From positions 1 through 64,000 of the forward strand of contig JARLJU010000333.1 in assembly GCA_031291055.1 (NCBI GenBank): a DNA stretch of 64,000 nucleotides, read 5' to 3'. The notes under the pieces are model-generated. The model saw nothing but the letters and a program-made list of their open reading frames with translations, searched no databases and was not told where the DNA came from. A program made the position numbers and the translations under genes. Position 1 is the stretch's first letter; every line of letters starts with the position of its first letter. Positions 17,916 through 27,796 of this stretch are shown piece after piece. The stretch comes from Rudaea sp. (GTDB lineage: Bacteria > Pseudomonadota > Gammaproteobacteria > Xanthomonadales > Rhodanobacteraceae).

Positions 17916-18431
17916 TCACGCCTTCTTGGCTGGCCGCACTTCACCGAGCAACGGCAGTTGCAGGCCCTCAAGCTCAGGCAGGTCGCGTTCGAGCTTTTCG
18001 ATTTCCTCGCGGAACGCCTGGACATCCTCGAAGCGCCGGTAAACCGAGGCGAAACGCACGTAGGCCACCTGATCCAGGCGCTTGAGTTCATCCATGACCC
18101 ATTCGCCGATCAGGCGCGAAAACACTTCGCGTTCATTCACCGAACGCAACTGGCGCACGATCTCGCGCACGACGGTGTCGATCGCATCGCTGGCCACCGG
18201 GCGTTTCTGCAAGGCGCGTTCGATGCCGATGCGCAACTTGCGTTCGTCGAAGGCTTCGCGGCGGCCGTCGCTCTTGACGATCGCCGGCAACTTGATCTCC
18301 ACCGTTTCGAATGTATTGAAGCGCTCGTTGCACTTCTCGCACTCGCGCCGGCGCCGGATCGTGGAACCATCTTCGGTCACGCGTGAATCGATCACGCGGG
18401 TGTCTTCGTGATGGCAAAAGGGGCAGTGCAT
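17916..18431 (-). CDS. nrdR: Transcriptional repressor NrdR
   Basis: 171 residues. The N-terminal zinc ribbon [17 protein letters not shown] with [13 protein letters not shown] supplies the four cysteines; an ATP-cone domain follows ([16 protein letters not shown] to RFASVYRRF). NrdR represses ribonucleotide reductase genes in response to bound ATP/dATP. It lies between glyA and ribD on the same strand, the common gammaproteobacterial order. Confidence 0.96.
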   Translation of the reverse strand: MHCPFCHHEDTRVIDSRVTEDGSTIRRRRECEKCNERFNTFETVEIKLPAIVKSDGRREAFDERKLRIGIERALQKRPVASDAIDTVVREIVRQLRSVNEREVFSRLIGEWVMDELKRLDQVAYVRFASVYRRFEDVQAFREEIEKLERDLPELEGLQLPLLGEVRPAKKA

Positions 18432-18447
18432 TCAGGATCGACGGCTG

Positions 18448-19701
18448 CTATCCATACACCGGGTACTTCGCACACTGTGCCGTTGCGCTCGCACGCACCT
18501 TTGCAATCACGGCATCGTCGGCCGGTGCGTCGAGGACATCGCAGATCCATCCGGCCAGTTCGCTGCAGTCCGATTCCTTGTAGCCGCGGGTCGTGACCGC
18601 AGGCGTGCCGATGCGCAGCCCCGAGGTGACGAATGGTTTCTGCGGATCGTTCGGCACGGCATTCTTGTTGACCGTGATATGCGCGTTGCCGAGTGCTGCC
18701 TCAGCGTCCTTGCCGGTGACCTTGCGGCCGATGAGGTCGACCAGAAACAGGTGATTCTCGGTGCCTCCTGATACGATCTTGTAGCCGCGGCTTATGAAGG
18801 TCCTGGCCATCGCCTGCGCGTTCTTCACCACCTGCTGCTGGTAAGTCTTGAACTCGGGCTCGAGCGCTTCCTTGAACGCAACTGCCTTGGCCGCGATCAC
18901 ATGCATCAGCGGGCCGCCCTGGATGCCGGGGAACACGATCGATTGCAGTTTTTTCTCGATCTCTTCCCCCGCCCCGCGGGCGACGATGATGCCGCCGCGT
19001 GGCCCGCGCAGAGTCTTGTGCGTGGTCGAAGTGACGACGTGCGCATGCGGCAGCGGGCTCGGATACACGCCCGCGGCAATAAGTCCGGCGACATGCGCCA
19101 TATCCACGAACAGATACGCGCCGACCTTGTCGGCGATGGCACGAAACCGCGCCCAGTCCATGATCTGCGAGTACGCTGAAAAACCGGCGACGATCATCTT
19201 CGGCTTGTTCTCGACCGCGAGCTTCTCGACTTCGTCGTAGTCGACCATGCCCTTGGCGTTGACGCCGTACTGCACGGCGCGAAAGAACTTGCCGGAAAAA
19301 TTCACCTTGGCGCCATGGGTCAGATGGCCACCGTGCGCAAGCGACATGCCCAGCACCGTATCGCCCGGATTGAGCAGGGCGAAATACACGGCCTGGTTGG
19401 CCTGAGAACCTGAATGCGGCTGCACGTTGGCGTAGTCCGCACCGAACAGCTGCTTTGCCCGCTCGATCGCCAATTTTTCCGCAATGTCCACAAATTCGCA
19501 TCCGCCGTAGTAGCGTTTGCCCGGATAGCCTTCGGCGTACTTGTTGGTGAGCTGTGAACCCTGCGCCTGGAGCACCCTCGGACTGGCGTAGTTTTCGGAC
19601 GCGATCAGTTCGACGTGGTCCTCCTGGCGCTGGTTCTCCGCCGCGATCGCGGCGGCCAGTTCGGGGTCATAGCCTTCAATGCGCAGGGTCTTGGCGAACA
19701 T
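18448..19701 (-). CDS. glyA: Serine hydroxymethyltransferase
   Basis: 417 residues from the ATG at 19701. [61 protein letters not shown] and the PLP-lysine segment [15 protein letters not shown] are all present. It converts serine and tetrahydrofolate to glycine and methylenetetrahydrofolate. It heads the minus-strand block that continues into nrdR and the rib genes and is divergent from the OGT-type gene. Confidence 0.97.
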   Translation of the reverse strand: MFAKTLRIEGYDPELAAAIAAENQRQEDHVELIASENYASPRVLQAQGSQLTNKYAEGYPGKRYYGGCEFVDIAEKLAIERAKQLFGADYANVQPHSGSQANQAVYFALLNPGDTVLGMSLAHGGHLTHGAKVNFSGKFFRAVQYGVNAKGMVDYDEVEKLAVENKPKMIVAGFSAYSQIMDWARFRAIADKVGAYLFVDMAHVAGLIAAGVYPSPLPHAHVVTSTTHKTLRGPRGGIIVARGAGEEIEKKLQSIVFPGIQGGPLMHVIAAKAVAFKEALEPEFKTYQQQVVKNAQAMARTFISRGYKIVSGGTENHLFLVDLIGRKVTGKDAEAALGNAHITVNKNAVPNDPQKPFVTSGLRIGTPAVTTRGYKESDCSELAGWICDVLDAPADDAVIAKVRASATAQCAKYPVYG

Positions 19702-19733
19702 GAGAGAATTATCTCGCTGGCGTAAGGCTGGAG

Positions 19734-19763
19734 ATTCTAGCCAGTTCCAGGCCAATCTCCCAA
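19734..19763 (-). promoter_or_regulatory. Candidate sigma-70 promoter for glyA
   Basis: On the minus strand TTGGGA (19763-19758) and TAGAAT (19739-19734) are separated by 18 bases, ending about 33 bases before the glyA start. Both hexamers match the consensus at four or five positions. Prediction by eye. Confidence 0.3.
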
Positions 19764-19787
19764 TCTACGGTTACTGCGTAAAGCCCC

Positions 19788-22007
19788 ATGGATGATGCCG
19801 CGATCGAAAAAGCGCTGGGAGAAGTGCGCAGCATCAAGCGCGCCGGCGATATTGCCGGTGCCGAGCGTCTATGCCGTCAATTGACTTTGCAGCACCCACG
19901 CCATGCCATGGCGCACGGGTTGCTCGGCCATCTCTTGCGCCACTTGGGTCGCGACGATGAGGCTTTGCGCGAACTGACCATCGCCATTGAACACGAGCCA
20001 GGGCTGGCTGCCGCCTGGAACGAGATCGCCATCGTGACACTCAATGCGGGCGATCTGTCCGGCTCGGAGGCAGCGGCTCGCCGCCTTTGCCTGCTGAGTC
20101 CGAACGATCCCTGGTCCTGGTTCACTCTGGGACACGTGCTGAGCGTCGCCTCCAGCTACCCTGAGGCAGAGAAGGCGTTCGAGCGTGCTCGAAACATGCC
20201 GGGGGCGATCGAGGCGCGCATTTCTCTGGTAGGGGATGCGATCGCGCGAAAACATGCCGAAGGCGCGATCAAACACGGTGAAGCCGCGACACGACTTGCC
20301 CCGGACAATGCGGATGCATGGGCAGCTCTGGGCGAGGCTCTCGCGTATGCGGAGCAGCACGATCGGGCGGTGAACGTACTGCGCACGGCTTGCCGATTGG
20401 CTCCGCGAGATCCACGTCTGCTCAAACGCTTGGCTACCATGTTCGGCATCCTGCGTCGCGGCGGCGACGAGTTGGTCGACATTCGGAGTCGGATCCTGGC
20501 GCTCGAACCTGATTCGATCGAGGCCTTGGAAAGTCTCGGTTTGGCCTTGATCAGCGCGCAGCGCGACGCCGAAGCCGTCTCTGCCTTGCGTCGCTTGCGC
20601 AAAGTGGCCCCGGGCAATCTGCTGTCACGCTGGATCGAATTCCATGTACCTGAGCAACCCGGTTTTCGTTCGATCGAGGAACGTGTTACATGGTTCGCCA
20701 ACTGGCAAAGCGGCCTGGGTGAATTCGAAACACTGGATCCGCACACGTCGGGGCTGGCGGAACAGGCGCGCAAGATTCTCGGTAGCAGCCCAAATTTCAA
20801 TCTTGCCTATCTGGGCGAGGTTGATGTGGACCTGCATCGGCGGCATGCACGCGTCGTGCGCAAGCTGCTGGATGCCGCTTGCAACCACAGGCTGGTTGAT
20901 GTCGCCCCACGATTCATAGGACAGCGTCGTCGCCGGATCGGCATAGTTTCAGGCTGTCTGCGCAAGCACTCGGTCAGCCGTGCCTGGGGCGAAGCGTTGC
21001 TGGCCCTGCCACGAGCAGACTTTGAAGTTCATGTTTTCTATACCAGCACCGTGGAAGACGCCATGGTCCAACGCTTCCGGGATCGTGCCGATAATTTCCA
21101 TGCCGGCATGGCGAATTTCGCCACCTGGACTCAGCGCCTGCGCGAGGCCCAACTCGATATCGCCATTTTTCTCGATCTCGGGCTGGATGTCATCAACCAG
21201 TCGCTTGCTGCTGTGCGCCACGCCCCGGTACAAATCGCAACGTGGGCGCATCCGGTAACGACAGGAGCGGATAGCATCGACTATTTCCTCTCCGCCGAAG
21301 CGACGGAACCAGCCGATGCGCGATTTCACTACACCGAGACCTTGCATTGTTTGCCGAACCTGGGCGGCTGCTTTGCCACGCCCGAACCGGTCGCAACGGC
21401 CGCGTCTGGCAACCCTCGCAACCCTCACCTCATGTGCGTGCAAAACCTGGTCAAGCTGCAGCCCGAACACGATGCGCTCTTCGCGCGCATAGCGGCCAGC
21501 GTGCCTGCGTCGCGCTTTAGTTTCCTGACCGCCGCAACGCCACGGCAGGCAGACGTATTCAAAAAGCGCTTGTACGCGGAATTGCAGCGCCATGCAGTCG
21601 ATTCGTCGCGGGTCCGCGTGTTGCCGTTGCTCGACGCAGCACAGTACCGATATGAGATCGCCTGCGCCGATGTGTTGTTGGACACGATCGGATTTTCCGG
21701 CGGCATGACCACACTCGATGCGCTTTGGTGCGACAAACCAGTCTTGACGCTGCCCGGCGCTCTGATGCGCGGTCGCCAAACCTATGCCATGCTGAAACGC
21801 ATTGGACTCACCGACCTGATAGCCAGCGACAACGACGACTATGTGCTGCGAGCAATTGCACTGGCACGCGACGACGAATATCGCGCCGCCATCGGCAGGC
21901 AAATCGGCGAGCGCAAGCGCGAGTTGTTCGAGGATCGCACGGTATGCACTGCCCTGGCTGACCTACTGCGCACGATCGAAGCTCCAGACATGAATACATC
22001 CGTTTGA
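19788..22007 (+). CDS. TPR-containing SPINDLY/OGT-type (GT41-like) O-linked glycosyltransferase
   Basis: 739 residues. The N-terminal third is TPR repeats (for example HGLLGHLLRHLGRDDEALRE, then WFTLGHVLSVASSYPEAEKA). The C-terminal half shows the GT-B O-GlcNAc-transferase layout: IGIVSGCLRKHSVSRAW, VQIATWAHPVTTGADSIDYF (equivalent to the GHPGTTG region) and DTIGFSGGMTTLDALWCDKPV, the sugar-nucleotide-binding block. Bacterial members modify Ser/Thr of proteins, often flagellins or adhesins. The target is unknown; the neighbours downstream include two further glycosyltransferases with TPR-like tails. The start at 19788 follows a 86-base divergent gap from glyA. Confidence 0.82.
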   Translation: MDDAAIEKALGEVRSIKRAGDIAGAERLCRQLTLQHPRHAMAHGLLGHLLRHLGRDDEALRELTIAIEHEPGLAAAWNEIAIVTLNAGDLSGSEAAARRLCLLSPNDPWSWFTLGHVLSVASSYPEAEKAFERARNMPGAIEARISLVGDAIARKHAEGAIKHGEAATRLAPDNADAWAALGEALAYAEQHDRAVNVLRTACRLAPRDPRLLKRLATMFGILRRGGDELVDIRSRILALEPDSIEALESLGLALISAQRDAEAVSALRRLRKVAPGNLLSRWIEFHVPEQPGFRSIEERVTWFANWQSGLGEFETLDPHTSGLAEQARKILGSSPNFNLAYLGEVDVDLHRRHARVVRKLLDAACNHRLVDVAPRFIGQRRRRIGIVSGCLRKHSVSRAWGEALLALPRADFEVHVFYTSTVEDAMVQRFRDRADNFHAGMANFATWTQRLREAQLDIAIFLDLGLDVINQSLAAVRHAPVQIATWAHPVTTGADSIDYFLSAEATEPADARFHYTETLHCLPNLGGCFATPEPVATAASGNPRNPHLMCVQNLVKLQPEHDALFARIAASVPASRFSFLTAATPRQADVFKKRLYAELQRHAVDSSRVRVLPLLDAAQYRYEIACADVLLDTIGFSGGMTTLDALWCDKPVLTLPGALMRGRQTYAMLKRIGLTDLIASDNDDYVLRAIALARDDEYRAAIGRQIGERKRELFEDRTVCTALADLLRTIEAPDMNTSV

Positions 22008-22328
22008 GCACGTCGTCGTTGATCTTCGAGGGGTGGACAAGGCTGGCAAGTTGAACGGCGCTCTGAAAGAACCTGGTTCGCTCTGCAAGCTGGCGTATGC
22101 GTTTGCCGGCGCCGCTGTCGCCGGCCTGGTGCGCAGCCGCCACGCGCTCGAATAGACGCGTGGCCCCGGGGCGTGAAAATCCGGCTTTTCCAGCAATCCC
22201 CGCCAATGCTCGCCCAGCGGTCGCCGGGCCAGGGCGTACATGGCGCGGAAACGCCGGTTCGGCGATAATTGGCGTTCTTCAGCGGGCCGAGCCTTTGGCG
22301 TCGGGCCCTGCCTTCGACGGAGCAAGCA
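22008..22328. other. Intergenic region between the OGT-type gene and ettA
   Basis: 321 bases without a confident gene. On the minus strand two overlapping frames read protein-like for 30 to 60 residues each (an ATG near 22239 and another at 22206) and would join only with a frameshift near 22170, so the stretch could be a decayed small gene. GGAG at 22318-22321 sits just before the ettA start. No terminator hairpin with a T run was seen. Confidence 0.4.
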
Positions 22329-23990
22329 ATGCAATACATCTACACCATGATCGGGGTGAGCAAGGTCGTGCCCCCGAAGCGCGAGATCATCAAGGATATT
22401 TCGCTGAGCTTTTTCCCCGGCGCCAAGATCGGTCTGCTGGGGCTCAATGGCGCCGGCAAGTCCACGGTGCTGCGCATCATGGCCGGCGTGGATACCGAAT
22501 TCAACGGCGAAGCGCGACCCCAGCCGGGCATCAAGATCGGCTACCTGGCGCAGGAACCGCAGCTGGACCCCGAGAAGACGGTGCGCGAGAGCGTCGAGGA
22601 AGGCGTGGCCGAGATCACCGACGCGCAGGCGCAGCTCGATGCCGTCTACGCCGCCTACGCCGAGGAAGGCGCCGATTTCGACAAGCTCGCCGCCGAACAG
22701 CACCGGCTGGAAGCAATCATCGCGACCAACGACGGTCATGCGCTGGAACGCACCCTTGAAGTCGCCGCCGACGCGCTGCGCCTGCCGCCGTGGGAAACCA
22801 GGATCAAGACCTTGTCCGGCGGCGAAAAACGCCGCGTCGCACTGTGCCGGCTGCTGCTGTCCAAGCCGGACATGCTGCTGCTGGACGAGCCGACCAACCA
22901 CCTGGATGCCGAGTCGGTGGAATGGCTTGAACAGTTCCTGCAGAAATTTCCCGGCACCGTCGTTGCAGTCACCCATGACCGCTACTTCCTGAACAATGCG
23001 GCCGAATGGATTCTGGAACTCGACCGCGGCCGCGGCATTCCGTGGAAGGGCAACTATACGTCGTGGCTGGAACAGAAGGACGAACGCCTGAAGCAGGAGG
23101 AGGCCGGCGAAAAAGCACGGCGCAAGGCCATCCAGCGCGAACTGGAGTGGGTGCGCCAGAGTGCAAAGGGGCGCCAGTCCAAAGGCAAGGCGCGCCTGAA
23201 CCGCTTCGAGGAACTCAATTCGGTCGAATACCAGAAGCGCAACGAGACCAACGAAATCTACATCCCGCCCGGCGAACGCCTCGGTGACAACGTGATCGAG
23301 TTCAAGCACGTGTCCAAATCCTTCGGTGACCGCCTGCTGATCGACGATCTGAGCTTCAAGATTCCGCCCGGCGCGATCGTCGGCATCATCGGTCCGAACG
23401 GCGCGGGAAAATCGACGCTGTTCAAGATGATCACCGGCAAGGAGAAGCCCGATTCGGGCGAGATCGTGATCGGGCAGACGGTAAAGCTGGCCTTCGTCGA
23501 TCAGTCGCGCGACGCGCTCGACGGATCAAAGACCGTGTGGCAGGAGATTTCCGGCGGTGCCGACATCATCACGATCGGCAAGTACGAAACCCAGTCGCGT
23601 TCCTACATCGGGCGATTCAATTTCAAGGGCGCGGACCAGCAGAAGATCGTCGGCCAGCTGTCCGGTGGCGAGCGCGGGCGCCTGCATCTGGCCAAGACGC
23701 TGATGGATGGCGGCAATGTGCTGCTGCTCGACGAACCCTCCAATGACTTGGACATCGAAACCCTGCGCGCACTCGAGGAAGCAATGCTCGAGTTCCCCGG
23801 CTGCGCGTTGGTGATCTCGCATGACCGCTGGTTCCTGGATCGCATCGCGACGCATATCCTGTCGTTCGAAGGCGATTCGCATGTCGAATTCTTCGCCGGC
23901 AACTATCAGGAATACGAAGCCGACAAGAAGTCGCGTCTGGGCGAGGAAGCAGCCAAACCGCACCGGATCAAGTATCGCAAGCTGGTGTGA
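22329..23990 (+). CDS. ettA: Energy-dependent translational throttle protein EttA (ABC-F ATPase)
   Basis: 553 residues beginning MQYIYTMIGVSKVVPPKREI, the typical EttA start. There are two ABC domains with Walker A GLNGAGKST and GPNGAGKST, signatures LSGGEKRRVALCRLL and LSGGERGRLHLAKTL, and Walker B LLLDEPTNHLDAES and LLLDEPSNDLDIET. The linker carries the conserved WVRQSAKGRQSKGKARL region. EttA binds the ribosomal E site and gates the first elongation step according to ATP/ADP ratio. Confidence 0.96.
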   Translation: MQYIYTMIGVSKVVPPKREIIKDISLSFFPGAKIGLLGLNGAGKSTVLRIMAGVDTEFNGEARPQPGIKIGYLAQEPQLDPEKTVRESVEEGVAEITDAQAQLDAVYAAYAEEGADFDKLAAEQHRLEAIIATNDGHALERTLEVAADALRLPPWETRIKTLSGGEKRRVALCRLLLSKPDMLLLDEPTNHLDAESVEWLEQFLQKFPGTVVAVTHDRYFLNNAAEWILELDRGRGIPWKGNYTSWLEQKDERLKQEEAGEKARRKAIQRELEWVRQSAKGRQSKGKARLNRFEELNSVEYQKRNETNEIYIPPGERLGDNVIEFKHVSKSFGDRLLIDDLSFKIPPGAIVGIIGPNGAGKSTLFKMITGKEKPDSGEIVIGQTVKLAFVDQSRDALDGSKTVWQEISGGADIITIGKYETQSRSYIGRFNFKGADQQKIVGQLSGGERGRLHLAKTLMDGGNVLLLDEPSNDLDIETLRALEEAMLEFPGCALVISHDRWFLDRIATHILSFEGDSHVEFFAGNYQEYEADKKSRLGEEAAKPHRIKYRKLV

Positions 23991-24015
23991 CCGAGGGTTG
24001 AGGACTGAGGACAAG

Positions 24016-24999
24016 ATGGTTGCCGGAAACCCGCCGCTGGTCTCCATCCTCATCCGCAGCATGGATCGGCCGACGCTGCAGCGCGCGCTGCTGTCGGCTG
24101 CCCGGCAGTCCTGGCCGCAGCTTGAAATCGTCGTCGTCGCCGCCTGCGGTCGCGCGCACCGGCCGTTGCCGGATTCGCTGCTGGGCCGTCCTGTGCGTAT
24201 GGTCTTTGCGGAACCTGACCGTCGCCTGCCCCGCGCCGAGGCGGCCAATGCCTGTCTGCAGGCGGCGCGCGGTGAATGGCTGAACTTCCTCGATGACGAT
24301 GACGAATTGCTGCCGGAGCATGTCACGACCCTGCTGGCGGCGCCGCGTGTGCGCAACGAACGCATGCTGTATTCGCGTGCACAGGTACGTGATGCCGATG
24401 GCCGTCCGACAGGACATTGCGGCGTTGCGGGCTTCGCCATCCGCTTCTACTATGAAACCCTGATGATGCCCAATGCCACGCTGATTCATCGCAGCCTGAT
24501 TGATGAAGGCGCCCGCTTCGATACGGATTTCCCGATCCATGAGGACCACGATTTTTTCATCAATTGCGCAGCGCGGACCGAGTTCCACTTTGTCGATGCT
24601 GTCACGTGCGTGTGGCACGCGCATGCGGGTGAATCGGGCCTCGGGCACGGTGCCAACGCGAAGGTGACGCAACGCCATGCGCTCAGTGAGAAGATCCGGC
24701 GCAAATGGGCAACGTTGTTCGACCAATGGGCGCGCGTGCCCGGCGCGCTGCTGCATACCGGCCAGCAATACCTCAAGGACGGCGATATCTTGGCCGCGCT
24801 GGACTGCCTGGAGCGCGCGCTGGTGCTGTGGCCGGAAGACATCAATGCCATGAACCTGTGCGGCATGGCGAATTTCCACAGCGGCAACGGCGAACGCGCG
24901 GAATTGCTGCTGGCGCGGGCGGCGCAGCGGCTGCCGCAGCATCGCGCCCTGCAGGAAAATCTCGCCCTGATCCGCGCACGACATTCACGCACCGTCTGA
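24016..24999 (+). CDS. GT2-type glycosyltransferase with C-terminal TPR-like repeat, first of a tandem pair
   Basis: 327 residues from the ATG at 24016. GT-A domain: [17 protein letters not shown] at the N-terminus, then [17 protein letters not shown] followed by DDDD at residues 93-96 (nucleotide-sugar/metal site) and EDHDFFINCA near 180 (acidic catalytic region). Residues about 255-325 read as two TPR-like helix pairs, YLKDGDILAALDCLERAL and NLCGMANFHSGNGERAELLL. It is strongly similar along its length to the next gene, so the two are a tandem duplication. The acceptor is unknown; TPR parts suggest a protein target or partner. Confidence 0.75.
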   Translation: MVAGNPPLVSILIRSMDRPTLQRALLSAARQSWPQLEIVVVAACGRAHRPLPDSLLGRPVRMVFAEPDRRLPRAEAANACLQAARGEWLNFLDDDDELLPEHVTTLLAAPRVRNERMLYSRAQVRDADGRPTGHCGVAGFAIRFYYETLMMPNATLIHRSLIDEGARFDTDFPIHEDHDFFINCAARTEFHFVDAVTCVWHAHAGESGLGHGANAKVTQRHALSEKIRRKWATLFDQWARVPGALLHTGQQYLKDGDILAALDCLERALVLWPEDINAMNLCGMANFHSGNGERAELLLARAAQRLPQHRALQENLALIRARHSRTV

Positions 25000-25014
25000 A
25001 CCGGGCAAACATCC

Positions 25015-26043
25015 ATGCGGCTTTTCGATCGACTGCGGCGCAAGCATGAACCCGACCGGCCGGTCATGAACGATCCATCGGCCCCGCTGGCATCCATCCT
25101 GATCCGCAGCATGGACAGGAAGACCTTGCAGCGCGCGCTGCGATCGGCGGCGAAACAGACCTGGCCGAATCTGGAAATCATCGTCGTAGCCGCCTGCGGC
25201 CGCTCGCACCGGCCCCTGCCCGACTCGATCCTCGGCCGTCCGCTGCGCGTGGCGTTTGCCGATACCGACCGCCGCCTGCCCCGCCCGGAAGCGGCGAATG
25301 CCGGCCTGGAGGCCGCGCGCGGCGAATGGCTGAACTTTCTCGACGACGACGATGAACTGCTGCCCGAACACCTTTCAACGCTGCTGACCGCGCCACGTCC
25401 GGGCAAGGAACGCGTCGTGTTTGCAGCCACGCGCGTCGACGATGCCAGAGGCAGGCCGATCGGCCGGATCAGCCATGCGGGCAATCACGTGCAGCTTTAC
25501 TTCCACAGTCGTTCGATGCTCGGCGCGACGGCATTTCATCGCAGTCTGATCGAAGAAGGTGCGCGCTTCGATCCGGATTTTCCGGTACACGAAGACCACG
25601 ATTTCCAGGTAGCCTGCGCGACGCGCACGCAATTCCTGTTCGTCGACGCCATCACCTGCATTTGGAATGCGCAGATCGGCGATTCCGGCTGCGGTTTCGG
25701 CGCGAATGACAATACCGGGCAACGCCGGGAAGCCGTCATCCGCATCCGCAACAAATGGGAATCCGTGTTCAAGCGCTGGCTGCGCAATGTCGATGCACTG
25801 ATATTTGCCGGCAAGCAGTATCTGGATGGCGGTGACATTCCGGCCGCACTCGAATGCCTGGAACGCGCTCTGGCGCTGCGCGGCAATGACGTCAATGCCC
25901 TGAATATGTGCGGCATGGCCAATTTCCGCTCCGGCAATCTGGACCGGGCCGAAGATCTGATGGCACGCGCGGTCAGGCGTTTGCCGAAGCAGCAGGCGTT
26001 GCGGGACAATCTGGCCCTGATCCGCAGTCAACGGGCGAGCTGA
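25015..26043 (+). CDS. GT2-type glycosyltransferase with C-terminal TPR-like repeat, second of a tandem pair
   Basis: 342 residues, starting 15 bases after the preceding paralogue. It shares the [17 protein letters not shown] start, the [14 protein letters not shown] metal site, the [12 protein letters not shown] acidic motif and the TPR-like tail ([36 protein letters not shown]). It has an extra basic N-terminal leader ([16 protein letters not shown]). The pair and pyrF appear co-transcribed, with a 1-base gap to pyrF. Function as for its neighbour; divergence in the middle third may reflect different acceptors. Confidence 0.75.
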   Translation: MRLFDRLRRKHEPDRPVMNDPSAPLASILIRSMDRKTLQRALRSAAKQTWPNLEIIVVAACGRSHRPLPDSILGRPLRVAFADTDRRLPRPEAANAGLEAARGEWLNFLDDDDELLPEHLSTLLTAPRPGKERVVFAATRVDDARGRPIGRISHAGNHVQLYFHSRSMLGATAFHRSLIEEGARFDPDFPVHEDHDFQVACATRTQFLFVDAITCIWNAQIGDSGCGFGANDNTGQRREAVIRIRNKWESVFKRWLRNVDALIFAGKQYLDGGDIPAALECLERALALRGNDVNALNMCGMANFRSGNLDRAEDLMARAVRRLPKQQALRDNLALIRSQRAS

Positions 26044-26044
26044 G

Positions 26045-26893
26045 ATGACTTCACCCACCACGCGCCCCGGCTTCAGCGGACAACTGGAACGCGCCTGGCG
26101 TCGCAACGACTCACTGGTCTGTGTCGGCCTGGACCCGGAACCGGCGCGCTTTCCCGCCGCGCTGCGCGACCAGCCCGATGCCATCTTCTCCTTCTGCCGC
26201 GACATCGTCGACGCGACCGCAGCGCTCGTGTGCTGTTTCAAACCGCAGATCGCCTACTTCGCCGCGCATCGCGCCGAAGAAGCGCTCGAACGTCTGATCG
26301 CGCACATCCACAGTCGGCATCCGCTCGTGCCGGTCATCCTCGATGCCAAGCGCGGGGACATCGGCAGCACCGCGCAACACTATGCGGCCGAAGCGTTCGA
26401 TCGCTACGGCGCGGACGCGGTGACGGCCAATCCCTACCTCGGCCGCGATTCGGTGCAGCCGTTTCTCGACCGCGCCGACAAGGGAGTCGTCATCCTGTGC
26501 CATACCTCCAACCCCGGTGCACGGGATTTGCAGGAACTCCCGATCGCCGGCGATAGCGGCATGCGCAAGCTTTACCAGCACGTCGCGCAACTGGTCGCCG
26601 ATGACTGGAACGCGCATGCCAATTGCGCGCTGGTCGTCGGTGCGACGTATCCGGAGGAGCTTGCCGATGTGCGCCGCACCGTGGGCGACGACATGCCCCT
26701 GCTCATCCCTGGCGTCGGTGCCCAGGGCGGCGATGTCGCCGCCGTTGTCCGCAATGGCAAAAATTCCGTCGGTACGGGTTTGATCATCAGCTCATCGCGC
26801 GCGATCCTGTATGCCGGCAGCGACCGCGATTTTGCACAGGCGGCGCAGGCCGCGACCAGATCGTTGCGCGACGAGATCAATCGCTACCGCTGA
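26045..26893 (+). CDS. pyrF: Orotidine 5'-phosphate decarboxylase (type 2)
   Basis: 282 residues, the longer type 2 form. [13 protein letters not shown] at the N-terminus, FKPQIAYF, the catalytic [18 protein letters not shown] (Asp-x-Lys-x-x-Asp) and [12 protein letters not shown] are typical. It decarboxylates OMP to UMP. Its last ten bases overlap the end of the convergent glycosyltransferase gene. Confidence 0.94.
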   Translation: MTSPTTRPGFSGQLERAWRRNDSLVCVGLDPEPARFPAALRDQPDAIFSFCRDIVDATAALVCCFKPQIAYFAAHRAEEALERLIAHIHSRHPLVPVILDAKRGDIGSTAQHYAAEAFDRYGADAVTANPYLGRDSVQPFLDRADKGVVILCHTSNPGARDLQELPIAGDSGMRKLYQHVAQLVADDWNAHANCALVVGATYPEELADVRRTVGDDMPLLIPGVGAQGGDVAAVVRNGKNSVGTGLIISSSRAILYAGSDRDFAQAAQAATRSLRDEINRYR

Positions 26894-27795
26894 CGCAGCG
26901 CCTGCCAGGCGTAACGCGGCAACGACGCGGCAAAGTGCGTCCACAGACCGCACCACACCAGTACACGCAACCCGGGATTGCGCGCTGCGGGATCGAACTT
27001 CACGAACCAGCGCCACATGCCGCGATGCTTGTGGCGGGCGACAAAGAAGGGACGCGAGCGGCTCGATGTGCCCTTGACGTGCACGACCCGCACGTCGTTC
27101 GCACAGGCGACTCTCAGTCCGGCGTCGCGCACGCGGCGGCAAAGGTCCAGGTCTTCGCAATGCAGAAAATAGCCTTCGTCGAAACCGCCGACGCGAGCGA
27201 ATGCGGCGCGCGGAATCAACATCAGCGCTCCGGATACGGCATCGACTTCCTCAAACGCCGGTGCCGGCTCGCTGCGCGGCAGGTTCGCGCCAGCCAGCGC
27301 CGGCCAGCGCGACTCGAACCGGGCCAGGCCGCTCAGGCTCGCCAACGCTCGGCGCAACAATGGGTCGCGCCGCCGGCTGGCCGGCTCTGGATCGCCATTC
27401 GTGCCGAGGATGCCTGCGCCAATCACGCCAGTGCACGGCTCAGTAAACGCGCGCAGTCGCGCAAGCGTATCCGCCTCCAGCCAGCAGTCGGGATTCAGGA
27501 ACAGCAGCATGTCGCCACGCGCAAGCGCCGCGCCGCGGTTGCAGCCGCCGCCGAATCCAAGATTTTTCCCATTGTGCACAATGCGCAAACGCGCATCGCC
27601 CGCCCATGCCGCCGCAACGGCGGCGATCGAGCCATCCGCCGAAGCATTGTCGCTGACGATCACCTCGACCGGGACGCTGCTGGACAGCGCGCGATCGATG
27701 CAGACACGCAGATCCGTGCCGCTGTCGGCGGCGACGACGACGATGCTGGTCAGGCCGGCGGCGACATGTTCCACGTTGCTGGAAACGCCTGCCAA
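26884..27795 (-). CDS. GT2 family glycosyltransferase, rhamnosyltransferase (WbbL)-like
   Basis: 303 residues. GT-A motifs are [43 protein letters not shown] (Asp-containing metal site), [13 protein letters not shown] and [16 protein letters not shown], matching the WbbL/dTDP-rhamnosyl group. A C-terminal membrane-interacting region ([22 protein letters not shown]) follows. It is last in the wzm-wzt cluster, one base after the upstream 627-residue gene, so it probably builds the exported polysaccharide. Confidence 0.85.
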   Translation of the reverse strand: MAGVSSNVEHVAAGLTSIVVVAADSGTDLRVCIDRALSSSVPVEVIVSDNASADGSIAAVAAAWAGDARLRIVHNGKNLGFGGGCNRGAALARGDMLLFLNPDCWLEADTLARLRAFTEPCTGVIGAGILGTNGDPEPASRRRDPLLRRALASLSGLARFESRWPALAGANLPRSEPAPAFEEVDAVSGALMLIPRAAFARVGGFDEGYFLHCEDLDLCRRVRDAGLRVACANDVRVVHVKGTSSRSRPFFVARHKHRGMWRWFVKFDPAARNPGLRVLVWCGLWTHFAASLPRYAWQALRQR

Positions 27796-27796
27796 C

